A model generated the notes under the pieces. It saw only the letters and a list, made by a program, of their open reading frames with translations. It was not told the origin of the DNA and made no database searches. A stretch of 48,626 nucleotides of DNA from JBNJGT01 sp964473285 (lineage in GTDB: Archaea; Nanobdellota; Nanobdellia; Woesearchaeales; JACJVW01), in NCBI GenBank assembly GCA_964473285.1, contig CAYYOI010000009.1, positions 1 to 48,626 of the forward strand. The letters run 5' to 3'. Shown one piece after another: positions 32,157 through 41,186 of the stretch. Position 1 is the stretch's first letter, and each line of letters starts with the position of its first letter. The position numbers and the translations under genes were made by a program.

Positions 32157-32758
32157 AACGAATCGAACTGTTCAAAAAGTATATCAAAGATAAGAGAGTC
32201 TTAGATATTGGATGTATTGACCACGATGCAAATTATGAAGCCAAAGAGAACTGGCTTCATAAACAGATGATACCATATGCAAAATACATTATGGGGCTAG
32301 ACTACATAAAAAATGATGTTAAAGCCCTACAGAAAAAAAATTACAATATAGTATATAAAAATGCAGAGAACTTTAACCTAAATACCAAATTTGATGTGAT
32401 AGTTGCCGCAGAGTTGATTGAGCACCTGTTCAACCCTGGGCGGTTTCTGGATTCAGTCAAACAACATATGCATAAAAAATCAAGACTTATTCTAACAACA
32501 CCTAATGTATTTACTTTAGGAAATGTGTATAGAATACTTAAAAGAATTATCAGAACTGAAAGAATTGATAACTCTGAACATGTTGTATGGTATGATATAC
32601 AAACACTTAGTAATTTACTTAAAAGGAAAGGATTTCAGGTGTGTGAATCAACTACATTCTATCCTGATAGATATCCTGCAATATGGGATATTTCAATACC
32701 CAAAATGCTCAGATCAAAAATATTTATAATTGCTAAATTAAAAAATGAAAAAGATTAA
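32153..32758 (+). CDS. SAM-dependent methyltransferase
   Basis: 201-aa class I methyltransferase with motif I VLDIGCIDHDANYEA (a shortened Gly motif), the acidic motif MGLDYIKND and the core FDVIVAAELIEHLFNPGRFLDSV of the Methyltransf_11/23 type. LTTPNVFTLGN follows. A sugar methylation role is likely from context. Translation is coupled to the upstream remnant by ATGA; the 3' end overlaps the next gene by 14 bp. Confidence 0.8.
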   Translation: MKRIELFKKYIKDKRVLDIGCIDHDANYEAKENWLHKQMIPYAKYIMGLDYIKNDVKALQKKNYNIVYKNAENFNLNTKFDVIVAAELIEHLFNPGRFLDSVKQHMHKKSRLILTTPNVFTLGNVYRILKRIIRTERIDNSEHVVWYDIQTLSNLLKRKGFQVCESTTFYPDRYPAIWDISIPKMLRSKIFIIAKLKNEKD

Positions 32759-33620
32759 AGTTATTTACATTGCAGGATATGGACACAGTGGTTCAACCCT
32801 TCTCAACCTTATTTTGGGAACCTCAAAAAAGGTATTTTCCCTCGGTGAAGCTTTAAATTTGAAAGCCTCCTTAGAGAAGGATAAGAAATCAGGAAAAATC
32901 AGAACATGCACCTGTGGTCGCATATTTACCGAATGCCCTTTCTGGAGTAAAGTACTCAAAAGGCTGGATCTAAAAAAATTCTTTAACTTATATGCTTCAA
33001 AAAAAGAGGCAGCTATAACTATTTTCAATATCTTTTTCTACAGAAATGGAACCAATCCTTATAACGATAAACATTATTATAATTTGTTATTTGAAGGAGC
33101 TAGAAATATTAAAAAAAAAACAATGTATCTTGTTGATTCTTCCAAAGATGTCCGTCGATTATACTATCTATTACATACAGGAAATCTTGATCTAAAGATC
33201 ATTTTTTTGGTAAGAGATGGCAGAGGAGTAATCAATTCACTAAATAAGAGAGGAGAGCATTCTATACTAGTATTTATAAAATGGACAGTAAGAAATCTGC
33301 TTATAAGAAAGCTACTAAGAAGAATTCCAGAGAAAGAAAAACTTTGTCTCAGCTATGATCTCTTTGCGCAAGATCCTGTGAAGTATATCAGAAAAATAAA
33401 CAAGAAATTCAATCTTGATATTGATGAAAAGAATTATCTGGAAAAAGTCAATAGGGAAGTATTCCATAATTTCTCAGGAAATACAATGAGGAACAGGAAG
33501 ATAGAATCAATCAAATACGACCAATCATGGAGGAGAAGAATGCCGAAGTGGAAGCAGGTTGTGTTAAGCATATTGTGCTATATTCCGAACAAAATGTGGG
33601 TGTATAATGAGAATAATTAG
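32745..33620 (+). CDS. Sulfotransferase
   Basis: 291-aa PAPS-dependent sulfotransferase. The 5'-phosphosulfate loop is IAGYGHSGSTLLNLILG (about residues 8-24) and the 3'-phosphate motif is KIIFLVRDGRGVINSLNKRG. A four-Cys cluster (CTCGRIFTECPFW) after the first motif is common in bacterial and archaeal members of this group. It probably sulfates a glycan residue. It overlaps both neighbours by 14 bp. Confidence 0.85.
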   Translation: MKKIKVIYIAGYGHSGSTLLNLILGTSKKVFSLGEALNLKASLEKDKKSGKIRTCTCGRIFTECPFWSKVLKRLDLKKFFNLYASKKEAAITIFNIFFYRNGTNPYNDKHYYNLLFEGARNIKKKTMYLVDSSKDVRRLYYLLHTGNLDLKIIFLVRDGRGVINSLNKRGEHSILVFIKWTVRNLLIRKLLRRIPEKEKLCLSYDLFAQDPVKYIRKINKKFNLDIDEKNYLEKVNREVFHNFSGNTMRNRKIESIKYDQSWRRRMPKWKQVVLSILCYIPNKMWVYNENN

Positions 33621-34743
33621 TAATTTTGGGATCTATTCCCTGCCGGAATATAAAGAAGAGCTTGAAAAAGGAGTTGAGTTTCCCAAAAAAAAGAAAGAGC
33701 CTTTGTTCTTTGTTTTAAAATGGAGATTAATACCTTGGCTAGTGCGGGATAAAGCATGGACCATAAAGCAAAGGAATGATTGCAAACCAATACTCAAATT
33801 ACCAGATTCAAGCAGATTAAAACAACTGATCTTCGGGAAATATGATGTCTATATGACTGCCAACCTGTATTCAATAGATTCTTTATTATCTTTTATAATC
33901 ACTACACTCAGAAGAAAGAAGAATGTAATATTTGTAAAAGAGTTCCACTACAGAAAAGAAAATATGATGGCAAGGGTTGGAAATATCCTCGCAAGGCTTA
34001 CGTCCAGAAGTGATTTTTTCATTGCATACAGCCGGAAATCAGAAGAGTTTTTGGTAAATTCTATGAGGATTCCTAAATATAAGGTTTATCACATACCAAA
34101 ACCCTGCAAAGATTATGCAAAAATCACATATGAAAAAGTAGAACTTGAAAGGACAAGAGATAGATTCTTTTCAAAAAAGAAAAAGAACATATTGTTTATT
34201 GGAAGAATAATACCTGTAAAGGGAATTGATGTGTTTCTGAGAAGCATTAAGCCCTTTAAAGATAAAATCCATCTAGTGATAGCAGGAGATGATAGTGGAA
34301 GATATGCAGAAAAATGCAAAGAGCTAGTGAAAGGGCTTGATGTAACATTCACAGGAAAGATAGGCAATAAAAAAGGTTCAGAAGAGGTCGTTTATTTTTA
34401 CAGGAATGCTGACCTTTTTGTCCTTCCAAATAAGTATGTCCCAAAAGAATATGAGGCAGTGGAGGTATTTGGATCAGTCATAGATGAGGCTGAATGGTTG
34501 AGTCTTCCAGTTATTGCCACCACTGCAACAGGATGCTCCAAAGATAGTATTAAAGGTACAGGGAAAGTAGTAAAAGAAGGATCAGTTGAGGAGTTAACGA
34601 AGACTATCATGGATTTCCTTGAGAATCCAAAAAAATGGGAAGAGATGGGAAAGAAAGGGCCAAGTGCCCAAAAAGAGAAAAACCGAAAGAATTATGAAGG
34701 ATGGAAGAAGCTTTTTGGAGATATTGAAAAGCTAGACTTTTGA
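33607..34743 (+). CDS. Family 4 glycosyltransferase
   Basis: 378-aa GT-B enzyme. Donor-site motifs are ILFIGRIIPVKGIDVFLRSI, LVIAGDDSG and FVLPNKYVPKEYEAVEVFGSVIDEAEWLSLPVIATTATG, with the E-x-FG-x-x-x-x-E pattern. The N-terminal half (YDVYMTANLYSIDSLLSFIITTL) has a membrane-proximal hydrophobic patch. It follows the sulfotransferase with a 14-bp overlap. Confidence 0.86.
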   Translation: MRIISNFGIYSLPEYKEELEKGVEFPKKKKEPLFFVLKWRLIPWLVRDKAWTIKQRNDCKPILKLPDSSRLKQLIFGKYDVYMTANLYSIDSLLSFIITTLRRKKNVIFVKEFHYRKENMMARVGNILARLTSRSDFFIAYSRKSEEFLVNSMRIPKYKVYHIPKPCKDYAKITYEKVELERTRDRFFSKKKKNILFIGRIIPVKGIDVFLRSIKPFKDKIHLVIAGDDSGRYAEKCKELVKGLDVTFTGKIGNKKGSEEVVYFYRNADLFVLPNKYVPKEYEAVEVFGSVIDEAEWLSLPVIATTATGCSKDSIKGTGKVVKEGSVEELTKTIMDFLENPKKWEEMGKKGPSAQKEKNRKNYEGWKKLFGDIEKLDF

Positions 34744-34795
34744 GAATAATATTTCACGAAAAATTAATTAATGATGATTTCTGCCCCTATTAAAA

Positions 34796-35530
34796 GTGAT
34801 AATCTCGCATAAACATAAATTTATATTCATAAAGCCAAGGAAGGTAGCTGGTACAAGTGTCGAAGTAAATCTCTCAAAACATTGTGGTAAAGAAGACATA
34901 ATTACTCCGACTACAGAGTACACTAACAAAAATGATGAAGATGCTTATGAAATTAATCCTCAAAATGAGAGAGATTTCAAACAACATAGTAAACCGGATT
35001 TTATAAAGAAGAAAATTGGAGATTCTATCTGGAAGAAATATTATAAGATCACAATAGTAAGAAACCCCTGGAGTATGTTAGTCTCAAGATATGAATGGGA
35101 AAATTCAACACTGGACAGATTGTCATCAGACAAACCCTTAGCTAATGTCAAAAAGAAAGCGTTATTAAAACCAAAAACTTATCTTAAAATATTAAAACTG
35201 ATTGGGATAAAACTAGGAATTATTGATAATAATAAGGACTTCAAAAGATTTATCGAAAATCTACCAGAAAATCTTCTTAACACAGATTACTATTTTGATT
35301 CTCGGGGAAACCCCATAGCAGATTATTACATACGTTTCGAAAACCTCAACCAGGATTATAAAAAATTATGTGATATATTAAAACTGCCTTATGAAGAATT
35401 GCCTAGATTAAAAACAAAAAGCAGGAAAAAAAGAAAAAATTATAAGAAATATTACGATAAAAAAACTAAGTATATAGTCGCTAAAAAAGCCGAAAAAGAA
35501 ATATCTTTTTTCAATTATAACTTTGAATAA
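34796..35530 (+). CDS. Sulfotransferase (Sulfotransfer_2 type)
   Basis: 244 aa. The first phosphosulfate motif is KFIFIKPRKVAGTSVEVNL, the 'F-x-H/K-x-x-K-x-A/G-G-T-S' form of the Sulfotransfer_2 family. The 3'-phosphate motif is ITIVRNPWSMLVSRYEW. The C-terminus has the usual YIRFENLNQDYKKLCDIL. The start is GTG 34796, with AATTAATTAAT (near 34761-34772) as a TATA-like element about 28 nt upstream; no in-frame ATG lies near. Likely a glycan sulfotransferase. Confidence 0.8.
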   Translation: MIISHKHKFIFIKPRKVAGTSVEVNLSKHCGKEDIITPTTEYTNKNDEDAYEINPQNERDFKQHSKPDFIKKKIGDSIWKKYYKITIVRNPWSMLVSRYEWENSTLDRLSSDKPLANVKKKALLKPKTYLKILKLIGIKLGIIDNNKDFKRFIENLPENLLNTDYYFDSRGNPIADYYIRFENLNQDYKKLCDILKLPYEELPRLKTKSRKKRKNYKKYYDKKTKYIVAKKAEKEISFFNYNFE

Positions 35531-35589
35531 TATCTCATAATTAATAGTTTAAAAATGAATAATGAAAAAAATATATTTGAATCGGGGGT

Positions 35590-36459
35590 ATGATGCAAGG
35601 TCCTGATTTTATAGGTATAGGAGCACAAAAAGCTGGAACGACATGGCTCTATAAACAACTGTCAAAACACCCAGAAGTGTCCATGGGAAAATGTAAGGAA
35701 ATCAATTTCTTTAATGATAGATACTCACTTTATACCCATCATCCTATAAAGAATTATAAGAAAGGAATAAAATGGTATATTGAACAGCTTGCACCTGAAG
35801 AAGGAAAGGTGAATGGAGATATTTCTCCCAACTATTTATGGGATGAGAAAGCAGCAAAAAGAATCCATAAACATTTCCCGGATGTTAAGATCATAGTCAT
35901 GCTTAGAGATCCGATAGAAAGGGCATATTCTCATTTTTTGCATGCAAACAAGCATTTTGATGTGGGTAGAGATTTTAAGGAAGCGATAAAACATAATGAA
36001 TTTTTGGAGCGAGGATTATATTTTAAACAACTTTCAAGGTATTATGATCTTTTCCCAAGAGAAAATATCCTTGTCATTTTATTCTCTGAGATACGAGAAA
36101 ATCCTGAAAAGACACTGCATAAAGTAGAAAAATTTCTTAATATTGAGAAATATATCCCTAACAGCAATAATAAAAAGGTGAACAAAGCAGAAATAACAAA
36201 ATTCCCAGTAATTAATAAAACAAACAGCAAACTGGTCAAGATTAAAAAAACCAAGCTAGGTAAAAATATATGGGAAACTACACCAGTTAAAGCCATAAAA
36301 AGAGTATATCTACGAATCACCGACAGTATCAATAGGACCTATTTTGAAAAAGAGCCGCTGTGGGGATCTACAAAAAAGGAACTGTACCCTTTCTTCAAAG
36401 AAGACATCAAAAAACTGGAGAGGCTCATCCAAAGAGATCTTTGCAAATGGCGTCAATAG
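35590..36459 (+). CDS. Sulfotransferase
   Basis: 289-aa PAPS-dependent sulfotransferase with an intact 5'-phosphosulfate loop FIGIGAQKAGTTWLYKQL, the segment GDISPNYLWD and the 3'-phosphate motif KIIVMLRDPIERAYSHFLHA. The order and spacing are those of heparan-sulfate/tyrosyl-type sulfotransferases found in polysaccharide loci. GGGGGT (35584-35589) precedes two adjacent ATG codons; the second (35593) has the better spacing. The last 7 bp overlap the convergent flippase gene. Confidence 0.88.
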   Translation: MMQGPDFIGIGAQKAGTTWLYKQLSKHPEVSMGKCKEINFFNDRYSLYTHHPIKNYKKGIKWYIEQLAPEEGKVNGDISPNYLWDEKAAKRIHKHFPDVKIIVMLRDPIERAYSHFLHANKHFDVGRDFKEAIKHNEFLERGLYFKQLSRYYDLFPRENILVILFSEIRENPEKTLHKVEKFLNIEKYIPNSNNKKVNKAEITKFPVINKTNSKLVKIKKTKLGKNIWETTPVKAIKRVYLRITDSINRTYFEKEPLWGSTKKELYPFFKEDIKKLERLIQRDLCKWRQ

Positions 36460-37982
36460 AAACGCATGACGATGCGCTTAAGCACCCTGAGATTTATCCC
36501 TAGCTTCTTCTCAATCATCAACAATATCAAGAAATCCTCCTTTGTGAATGTTTTGAGTATCAAAAGGAAGAGAAGATAAAGGCCGCCATACAAACCGATG
36601 GCAAAAATTGCCGCAAACAAGTCATTTATCCCTAACCTAAACATCAATGAGGCCAAAAATACAGCTGGGATTCCTGCAACTATGAATTTTAGATAATAGA
36701 TGAAATCAAAGGGAAGAGATTCCATCCGGGATGCAAAATAATAGAATATGAGATTCTGCATTGCCATGGATACTGCAGATGCAACAGCTGCACCCATGAT
36801 GCCATGTATCGGAATCAATATGAGATTCAATACGATATTCAAAATAGCTACAAGAATATTGACATAGAAGATTATGTTTGTCTTCTTGTGAAGCATGATT
36901 ACCTGGGTTCCAAGGCCACTTCCTACATTTATGAGAAAACCAACAGAAAGGATCATCAATGCACCATAACCTATAGAATAAGAAGGACCATACAGGAGAG
37001 TCAGGATCTCTTCAGAATAAAAAAGAAATACAAGAAAGATCGGAAAACTAAATCCGAATACCCATGATGATGCTTTCTTGAAAAGAAAAGTTATCTGGTT
37101 ATCTTTTTTTGCAAGATTCTCTGATACCAAAGGCAAGAATATCAATGCAAAAGATCTCTGGAAGAACTTGAGCAGGCCTGCCAAAGAGAAGACTGTAGCA
37201 TAGATCCCTAACATTGCTGGTTCTAGAAACCTTGCGATAAGGATATTATCTGTCCAGCCTATGACAAAACCGAATACCCCTGAAAGCAATAAAGGCAATG
37301 AAAAGAACAGCCATTCTTTCTGCATGTAAGAGGGTTTTACCTTCTTAGGAATCTTATTGAATCTGAGGAAAACAAGATAATCAAATACCAAAGGAAAGGT
37401 TCTTGCAATCAGATAAAATATCACAAGCCAGATTACTTCAAGTTCCAGGAACCAAATGATCCCTATACCAATAATCAGAATAGATTTTTCCAATACCTCA
37501 TTACTGAACTTGGAAAAACCTATTTTCTTATATCCGACCAATGTCTGCCGAAAGATTTGATCCAATAATTTCAAAGGCAGGATGAAGGTCAGCAACTCAA
37601 GGAATCTGCTGAATTCAACTGGAAACCCGAAGAAAGCGGTTATCTCAGTTGAAAAAACATATATCAGTATTGAAAAAAGGACAGAGGAGGTGAGAGAGGT
37701 GATTGTCACAAACTGCAGATAGCCTTTGAGTAAAGAATGCTCTTTCCTGCTTGAATAATAAGGGACATATCTTCGTATCCCTCTTAATAGCCCTAAGCCT
37801 GATATTAGAAGGCTTACCCCAAAAATGGTCTCAAGCAGACTGAATACCCCAAAATCCTCAGGACCAAAATAACGCGCGGCAAAAAGCCTGAAAAGGAACA
37901 AGAGACCAAAGCCAAATATACTATAGATGAACGCGATGCCTGCTCCTCTGGCCATCTGGGCCAGCAAACGGTTATCATTCAT
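36453..37982 (-). CDS. Polysaccharide/oligosaccharide flippase (MOP/Wzx-like)
   Basis: 509 aa from ATG 37982, with 12-14 predicted membrane helices. The N-terminal GIAFIYSIFGFGLLFLFRLFAARYFGPEDFGVFSLLETI is the family signature (helix, then 'R-x-x-G-P-x-x-F/Y-G-x-F'). It would flip lipid-linked glycan to the outer face before STT3 acts. The in-frame TTG at 38009 is a less likely start because ATG 37982 overlaps the upstream stop by a few bases, as elsewhere in this genome. It is co-transcribed with the pyrophosphorylase-like gene. Confidence 0.88.
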   Translation of the reverse strand: MNDNRLLAQMARGAGIAFIYSIFGFGLLFLFRLFAARYFGPEDFGVFSLLETIFGVSLLISGLGLLRGIRRYVPYYSSRKEHSLLKGYLQFVTITSLTSSVLFSILIYVFSTEITAFFGFPVEFSRFLELLTFILPLKLLDQIFRQTLVGYKKIGFSKFSNEVLEKSILIIGIGIIWFLELEVIWLVIFYLIARTFPLVFDYLVFLRFNKIPKKVKPSYMQKEWLFFSLPLLLSGVFGFVIGWTDNILIARFLEPAMLGIYATVFSLAGLLKFFQRSFALIFLPLVSENLAKKDNQITFLFKKASSWVFGFSFPIFLVFLFYSEEILTLLYGPSYSIGYGALMILSVGFLINVGSGLGTQVIMLHKKTNIIFYVNILVAILNIVLNLILIPIHGIMGAAVASAVSMAMQNLIFYYFASRMESLPFDFIYYLKFIVAGIPAVFLASLMFRLGINDLFAAIFAIGLYGGLYLLFLLILKTFTKEDFLILLMIEKKLGINLRVLKRIVMRFY

Positions 37983-39312
37983 GGAATCCAACCTGTTGGT
38001 CCTGCTCAAAGCAGGCCTTTACTGCTGAGGGTGTTGTCGCCGGTGATTTCCAGCTGAGGATTGGCTTGTGCTTTCGCCTGAAAAAAGCGGTTTCAAGCAT
38101 GAAGTTCATGTCACCCTGGACTGGACAAGGATATATGTAGTCTTTCTTGTTGCCATCTGCATCAGGCATGGTCTTTATATCAAATGATATGGGAAGGCCT
38201 TTATTTCGCAATATCTCATAAGCAACGCCTGGGTCGGGATACTGGTTGACGTTCTTGTTAAGGTGAGTGATTTCTTCGTTTTTAATGCCTTTGAGTTGGT
38301 TTGATTCGATCATCACGTTCTTTTGGAGTTTGGGGTCATAGAAGCATGCGCCTCCTTTCTGCGGCTTTATTGGGTTTTGGGAGACAACCTCCATCACCAT
38401 GTTGTAGCCTTCATCCCCAAGCTGAAGTGCGTTCTCGATTGCTGGAAGATCTATTGCGTTGGTGAGATAGCTGAGGTCTTCAATGTTGAATATGACAAGA
38501 TTCTTGTGAGCTTTGAGAATCTCCTCATAGTCATCAGCAGTGATATAGTCTTCATCTGCCCGAAAGATTACATTATCATGGGCTTTTTGCATCATGAGCT
38601 GGCCATGATTGTGAAGGCGCTTGTTTGAGTCAGTGGAAGTGTCAAAGGCTAGCTCTCCATTCTCTAGATGAATTCCGTGGAAAGCTGCCTGCACCATGAA
38701 ATAGATATTCTCTGGAGCAAAGCCAAAGAAGTCATTCTCCTTGAAATCATTGATTATCTCTTGTTTTGATTTCTCGTTTACAGCTATGAGCATGGACTGT
38801 TTCTTTAGAACCTTTTCTGGGTCAAGGTGGTTCTTTTTTGCAAGATTTTGGATCTCGTAGCTCAATTGTTTCATGTGGCGGGTGCCAAGAGCCATATCTG
38901 AGAGCTCATCAGGTCTGCAACCCATCTGTTCGATGAGGTCATCCTCTGTCATATCGAACTCTTTGCCGTCTTTATAGGCTTCATGTTCCATACAGACGAG
39001 AATCATTTTTGGGGTGAAATCTTTGAGGTTCAAAAGATATTTTGTGCCAAGACCAAGACGGGTTGCTTCTCCTGCTACATGATGCTCCCAGAAGATATCT
39101 CCATTAAGGATTGCGTTTTCTGCAGAGGTAGTATCAATTCTCTCGTCAAGGTATATTACTGAGTCTACTGGCTGGAGTGAAGAGATATTCTTATATGCGT
39201 TTATCTCCTTTATGTTGTTTTTTATTTCTTTTATGTCATCGTAGCCTGCAAGCATGTCAGATAATGCTGCAAGTATGCTTTCCTTGTAAGTTTCAAATGA
39301 TTGTAGTTCCAT
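37975..39312 (-). CDS. UDP-sugar pyrophosphorylase-like protein (divergent UDPGP family)
   Basis: 445 aa. Residues 79-96 (VAGEATRLGLGTKYLLNL) resemble the nucleotide loop of UDP-GlcNAc/UDP-glucose pyrophosphorylases (GGxGTRLGxxxPKG), but the second Gly is Glu-Ala and the Pro is lost while the Lys is kept. ENIYFMVQAAFHGIHLENG and KRLHNHGQLMMQ correspond to the family's FxQ and 'P-x-G-H-G' segments; YEILRNKGLPISFDIKT follows. A role in making UDP-sugars is plausible, but the changed loop leaves activity uncertain. The leaderless start is set by ATTTTATAAATC (39334-39345) read on the minus strand. Confidence 0.65.
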   Translation of the reverse strand: MELQSFETYKESILAALSDMLAGYDDIKEIKNNIKEINAYKNISSLQPVDSVIYLDERIDTTSAENAILNGDIFWEHHVAGEATRLGLGTKYLLNLKDFTPKMILVCMEHEAYKDGKEFDMTEDDLIEQMGCRPDELSDMALGTRHMKQLSYEIQNLAKKNHLDPEKVLKKQSMLIAVNEKSKQEIINDFKENDFFGFAPENIYFMVQAAFHGIHLENGELAFDTSTDSNKRLHNHGQLMMQKAHDNVIFRADEDYITADDYEEILKAHKNLVIFNIEDLSYLTNAIDLPAIENALQLGDEGYNMVMEVVSQNPIKPQKGGACFYDPKLQKNVMIESNQLKGIKNEEITHLNKNVNQYPDPGVAYEILRNKGLPISFDIKTMPDADGNKKDYIYPCPVQGDMNFMLETAFFRRKHKPILSWKSPATTPSAVKACFEQDQQVGFHE

Positions 39313-39333
39313 AACTTCAGGAAAAGAAATGTC

Positions 39334-39345
39334 ATTTTATAAATC
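39334..39345 (-). promoter_or_regulatory. TATA box of the pyrophosphorylase-like operon
   Basis: GATTTATAAAAT on the minus strand lies about 26 nt before the ATG at 39312 and drives the operon to 36453. It is divergent from the ATPase promoter about 80 bp away. Confidence 0.55.
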
Positions 39346-39378
39346 TTAGGAAAGAAAAACCTATTTGGGTTTTTGTCA

Positions 39379-39435
39379 ATTGTGAATAGATAAGAATGTC
39401 CAAGTTTATCAATTGGCAGTGGAAACCTTTATAAA
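39379..39435 (+). promoter_or_regulatory. Shared promoter/operator cassette, copy A
   Basis: Contains ATTGTGAATAGA (39379-39390) and a 24-bp segment (39412-39435) that starts ATTGGCAGTGGAAACC and ends in the TATA box TTTATAAA. The same 24 bases occur at 42861-42884. The start-site distance fits ATG 39458. The in-frame TTG at 39413 lies inside this promoter, so a start there is rejected. Confidence 0.7.
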
Positions 39436-39457
39436 TAAAAAGATATTCAAGAGAAAT

Positions 39458-40585
39458 ATGGAAAAGCAGCTGTATAGGCTTAACCCTTGGTGGAATGAAA
39501 GATTCGAATCAGGGGCTATCGAACGCGAAAGATACATAGAAGAGATCCAATCAAATCTGGAAAATGACCTTATCTTATTTCTAGTAGGTATGAGAAGAGT
39601 AGGCAAGACCACACTAATGAAATCAATGATCGAGAAACTTCAAGATCAGAAAATACTCTTTGTACCTCTGGACCACCCAGTCTTCATAAATACCTCCATC
39701 ATGGATATAGTGGAAAAGTTCAGAGAGATCAATAGTATCTCATTCAAAGAAAAGATATACATCTTTCTTGATGAGATACAGGCAAAAGAAGATTTCGAGA
39801 CTGACCTGAAGGCTTTAGTAGATAATGAGAACATTAAGATAATCTGCTCAGGTTCGCAATCATTGCTAATAAAAGACAAAAAAGCAAAGCTAACTGGAAG
39901 AGTAAGAACAATATTTATCGATCCACTGTCTTTTCCTGAATTCCTTAAGTTTACTGATGCCAAGGTAGATAAAGCCGATGAGCATTTGTACAAGAGCTAT
40001 TTTGAAGAATATTTGGAAATAGGGGGGATACCCAGATATGTACTTGACAGGGATCCTAACTATATGATCGAACTTGTTGATTCCATAATAACTAAAGACA
40101 TAGTGAACTACCATAACATAAAAAATCCAAAGTTACTGAAAGAACTCTTCCTCCTATTATGTGAAAGAGTAGGTAAAAGAGTGAGCTTCAATAAGATTGC
40201 AAATGTGCTTTCAACAAGTGTTGAGACAGTAAGGCAATATATTTCATATATGGAGGAGGCCTTCCTGATACATGTAATCTACAGGCATGCAAGAACATTG
40301 AATGAAAGAATAAAATCAAACAGGAAAGTGTATATCTCTGATGTAGGATTGAGGAATGTCATGACAGGTTTCAAAGACAAAGGATCAGTATTTGAGAACC
40401 TTGTATATCTCAAGTTGAAGGATAAAGAACCAAGGTACTATTTTGAGGACAGTAAAGAGGTTGATTTCGTATTCGGAGATACAGCCTTAGAATGCAAATT
40501 TAAGGATGATGCAAGCTTAGATAATATGAACAAGGTAAAAGGCAAAAAAAGGATGATTGTCAAAGATTACAGATTCTTCTTATGA
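39458..40585 (+). CDS. AAA ATPase with C-terminal DUF4143 domain, copy 1
   Basis: 375 aa from ATG 39458. Walker A GMRRVGKTTLM (about residues 44-54), Walker B YIFLDEIQ (101-108) and the sensor segment IICSGSQSLL are typical of the AAA_14 group. A winged-helix-like region (VSFNKIANVLSTSVETVRQYI) follows. The C-terminal DUF4143 domain has a PD-(D/E)xK-like pattern, VDFVFGDTALECKFK. Such ATPases are common and mobile in archaea and their function is unproven. The start is set by a TATA box shared with the second ATPase; both ATG codons lie exactly 45 nt after the matching upstream TTG. Confidence 0.85.
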   Translation: MEKQLYRLNPWWNERFESGAIERERYIEEIQSNLENDLILFLVGMRRVGKTTLMKSMIEKLQDQKILFVPLDHPVFINTSIMDIVEKFREINSISFKEKIYIFLDEIQAKEDFETDLKALVDNENIKIICSGSQSLLIKDKKAKLTGRVRTIFIDPLSFPEFLKFTDAKVDKADEHLYKSYFEEYLEIGGIPRYVLDRDPNYMIELVDSIITKDIVNYHNIKNPKLLKELFLLLCERVGKRVSFNKIANVLSTSVETVRQYISYMEEAFLIHVIYRHARTLNERIKSNRKVYISDVGLRNVMTGFKDKGSVFENLVYLKLKDKEPRYYFEDSKEVDFVFGDTALECKFKDDASLDNMNKVKGKKRMIVKDYRFFL

Positions 40586-40698
40586 AATTTAATATGATCA
40601 TTCTCAAAACCTGGCACTGAGAGAAATAAATCTTATTATTTTACTAACAACAAATCATTACCTTATTATTTTAAGGCTTTTAATGGTCTTTTGGACAG
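40586..40698. repeat. Intergenic region with 12-bp direct repeat
   Basis: CTTATTATTTTA occurs at 40632-40643 and 40662-40673 (30-bp period) between two convergent genes. The region is AT-rich and otherwise shows nothing recognisable. It may be a transcription end region. Confidence 0.4.
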
Positions 40699-41025
40699 CT
40701 AAAGTTGGCCTATATAAGGGAACAGCTTGCTTAGATCTACTTTTTGGGAATTAATTGTTTCCAGTTCTGATTCCTTGTGGTTTGGGCTCCATATTGCTTT
40801 ATATGAGGGGATCCATTGCGTATCATCAAAAAAATTCAAAGAGATATATAACCCTGAAGAATCTTTTGCCAGGCCAAATGCAAATCCATGATAATACTTA
40901 TGAGGTAGAATGTCTTCGTCAAACCTTTTGGTTTCTCTTTCAACAATATGCAATATCCCTGCATTGGTGTGTGAATCAGGATTGTCCATGAAAACAATGT
41001 CGCCTAGATTGAATCTGTAATTCAT
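40699..41025 (-). CDS. Small hypothetical protein in the defence-like island
   Basis: 108-aa soluble protein, no recognised family. It starts MNYRFNLGDIVFMDNPDSHTN, a beta-rich opening like small SH3-type or KOW-type barrels (LGDIV...), with HIVERE and KYYHGFAFGL as further strands. Its own leaderless promoter is likely: minus-strand CTTTAAAAATA (41046-41056) lies about 26 nt before the ATG. It lies between the first ATPase and the AbiE pair, on the opposite strand, and may be cargo of the island. Confidence 0.55.
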   Translation of the reverse strand: MNYRFNLGDIVFMDNPDSHTNAGILHIVERETKRFDEDILPHKYYHGFAFGLAKDSSGLYISLNFFDDTQWIPSYKAIWSPNHKESELETINSQKVDLSKLFPYIGQL

Positions 41026-41106
41026 TTGTTGTAAAAATAATCAGATATTTTTAAAGATTGCTCTTTTTGATATAACCCCCCAGTATGTGCCGGATTCAAG
41101 GGATCT

Positions 41107-41165
41107 ATTGTGAATAGAAACTAGTTTTTTCAGTAGAAAAGGCTGATACATAATATTTATATATT
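41107..41165 (+). promoter_or_regulatory. Shared promoter/operator cassette, copy B (AbiE operon)
   Basis: ATTGTGAATAGAAACTAG (41107-41124) is identical to 42838-42855. After TTTTTT comes CAGTAGAAA, a near match to CAGTGGAAA of copies A and C. The TATA box AATATTTATATAT (41153-41165) is about 27 nt before the AbiEi ATG at 41187; here the TATA sequence itself is not shared. Confidence 0.65.
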
Positions 41166-41186
41166 AGTTTTTATTTGATAGATAAT

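Noticed and set aside
39413..39457. N-terminal extension MAVETFIN of the first ATPase
   Set aside because: It translates the shared promoter; the TATA box lies inside it and the same residues occur before the second ATPase for the same reason. ATG 39458 fits a leaderless transcript.
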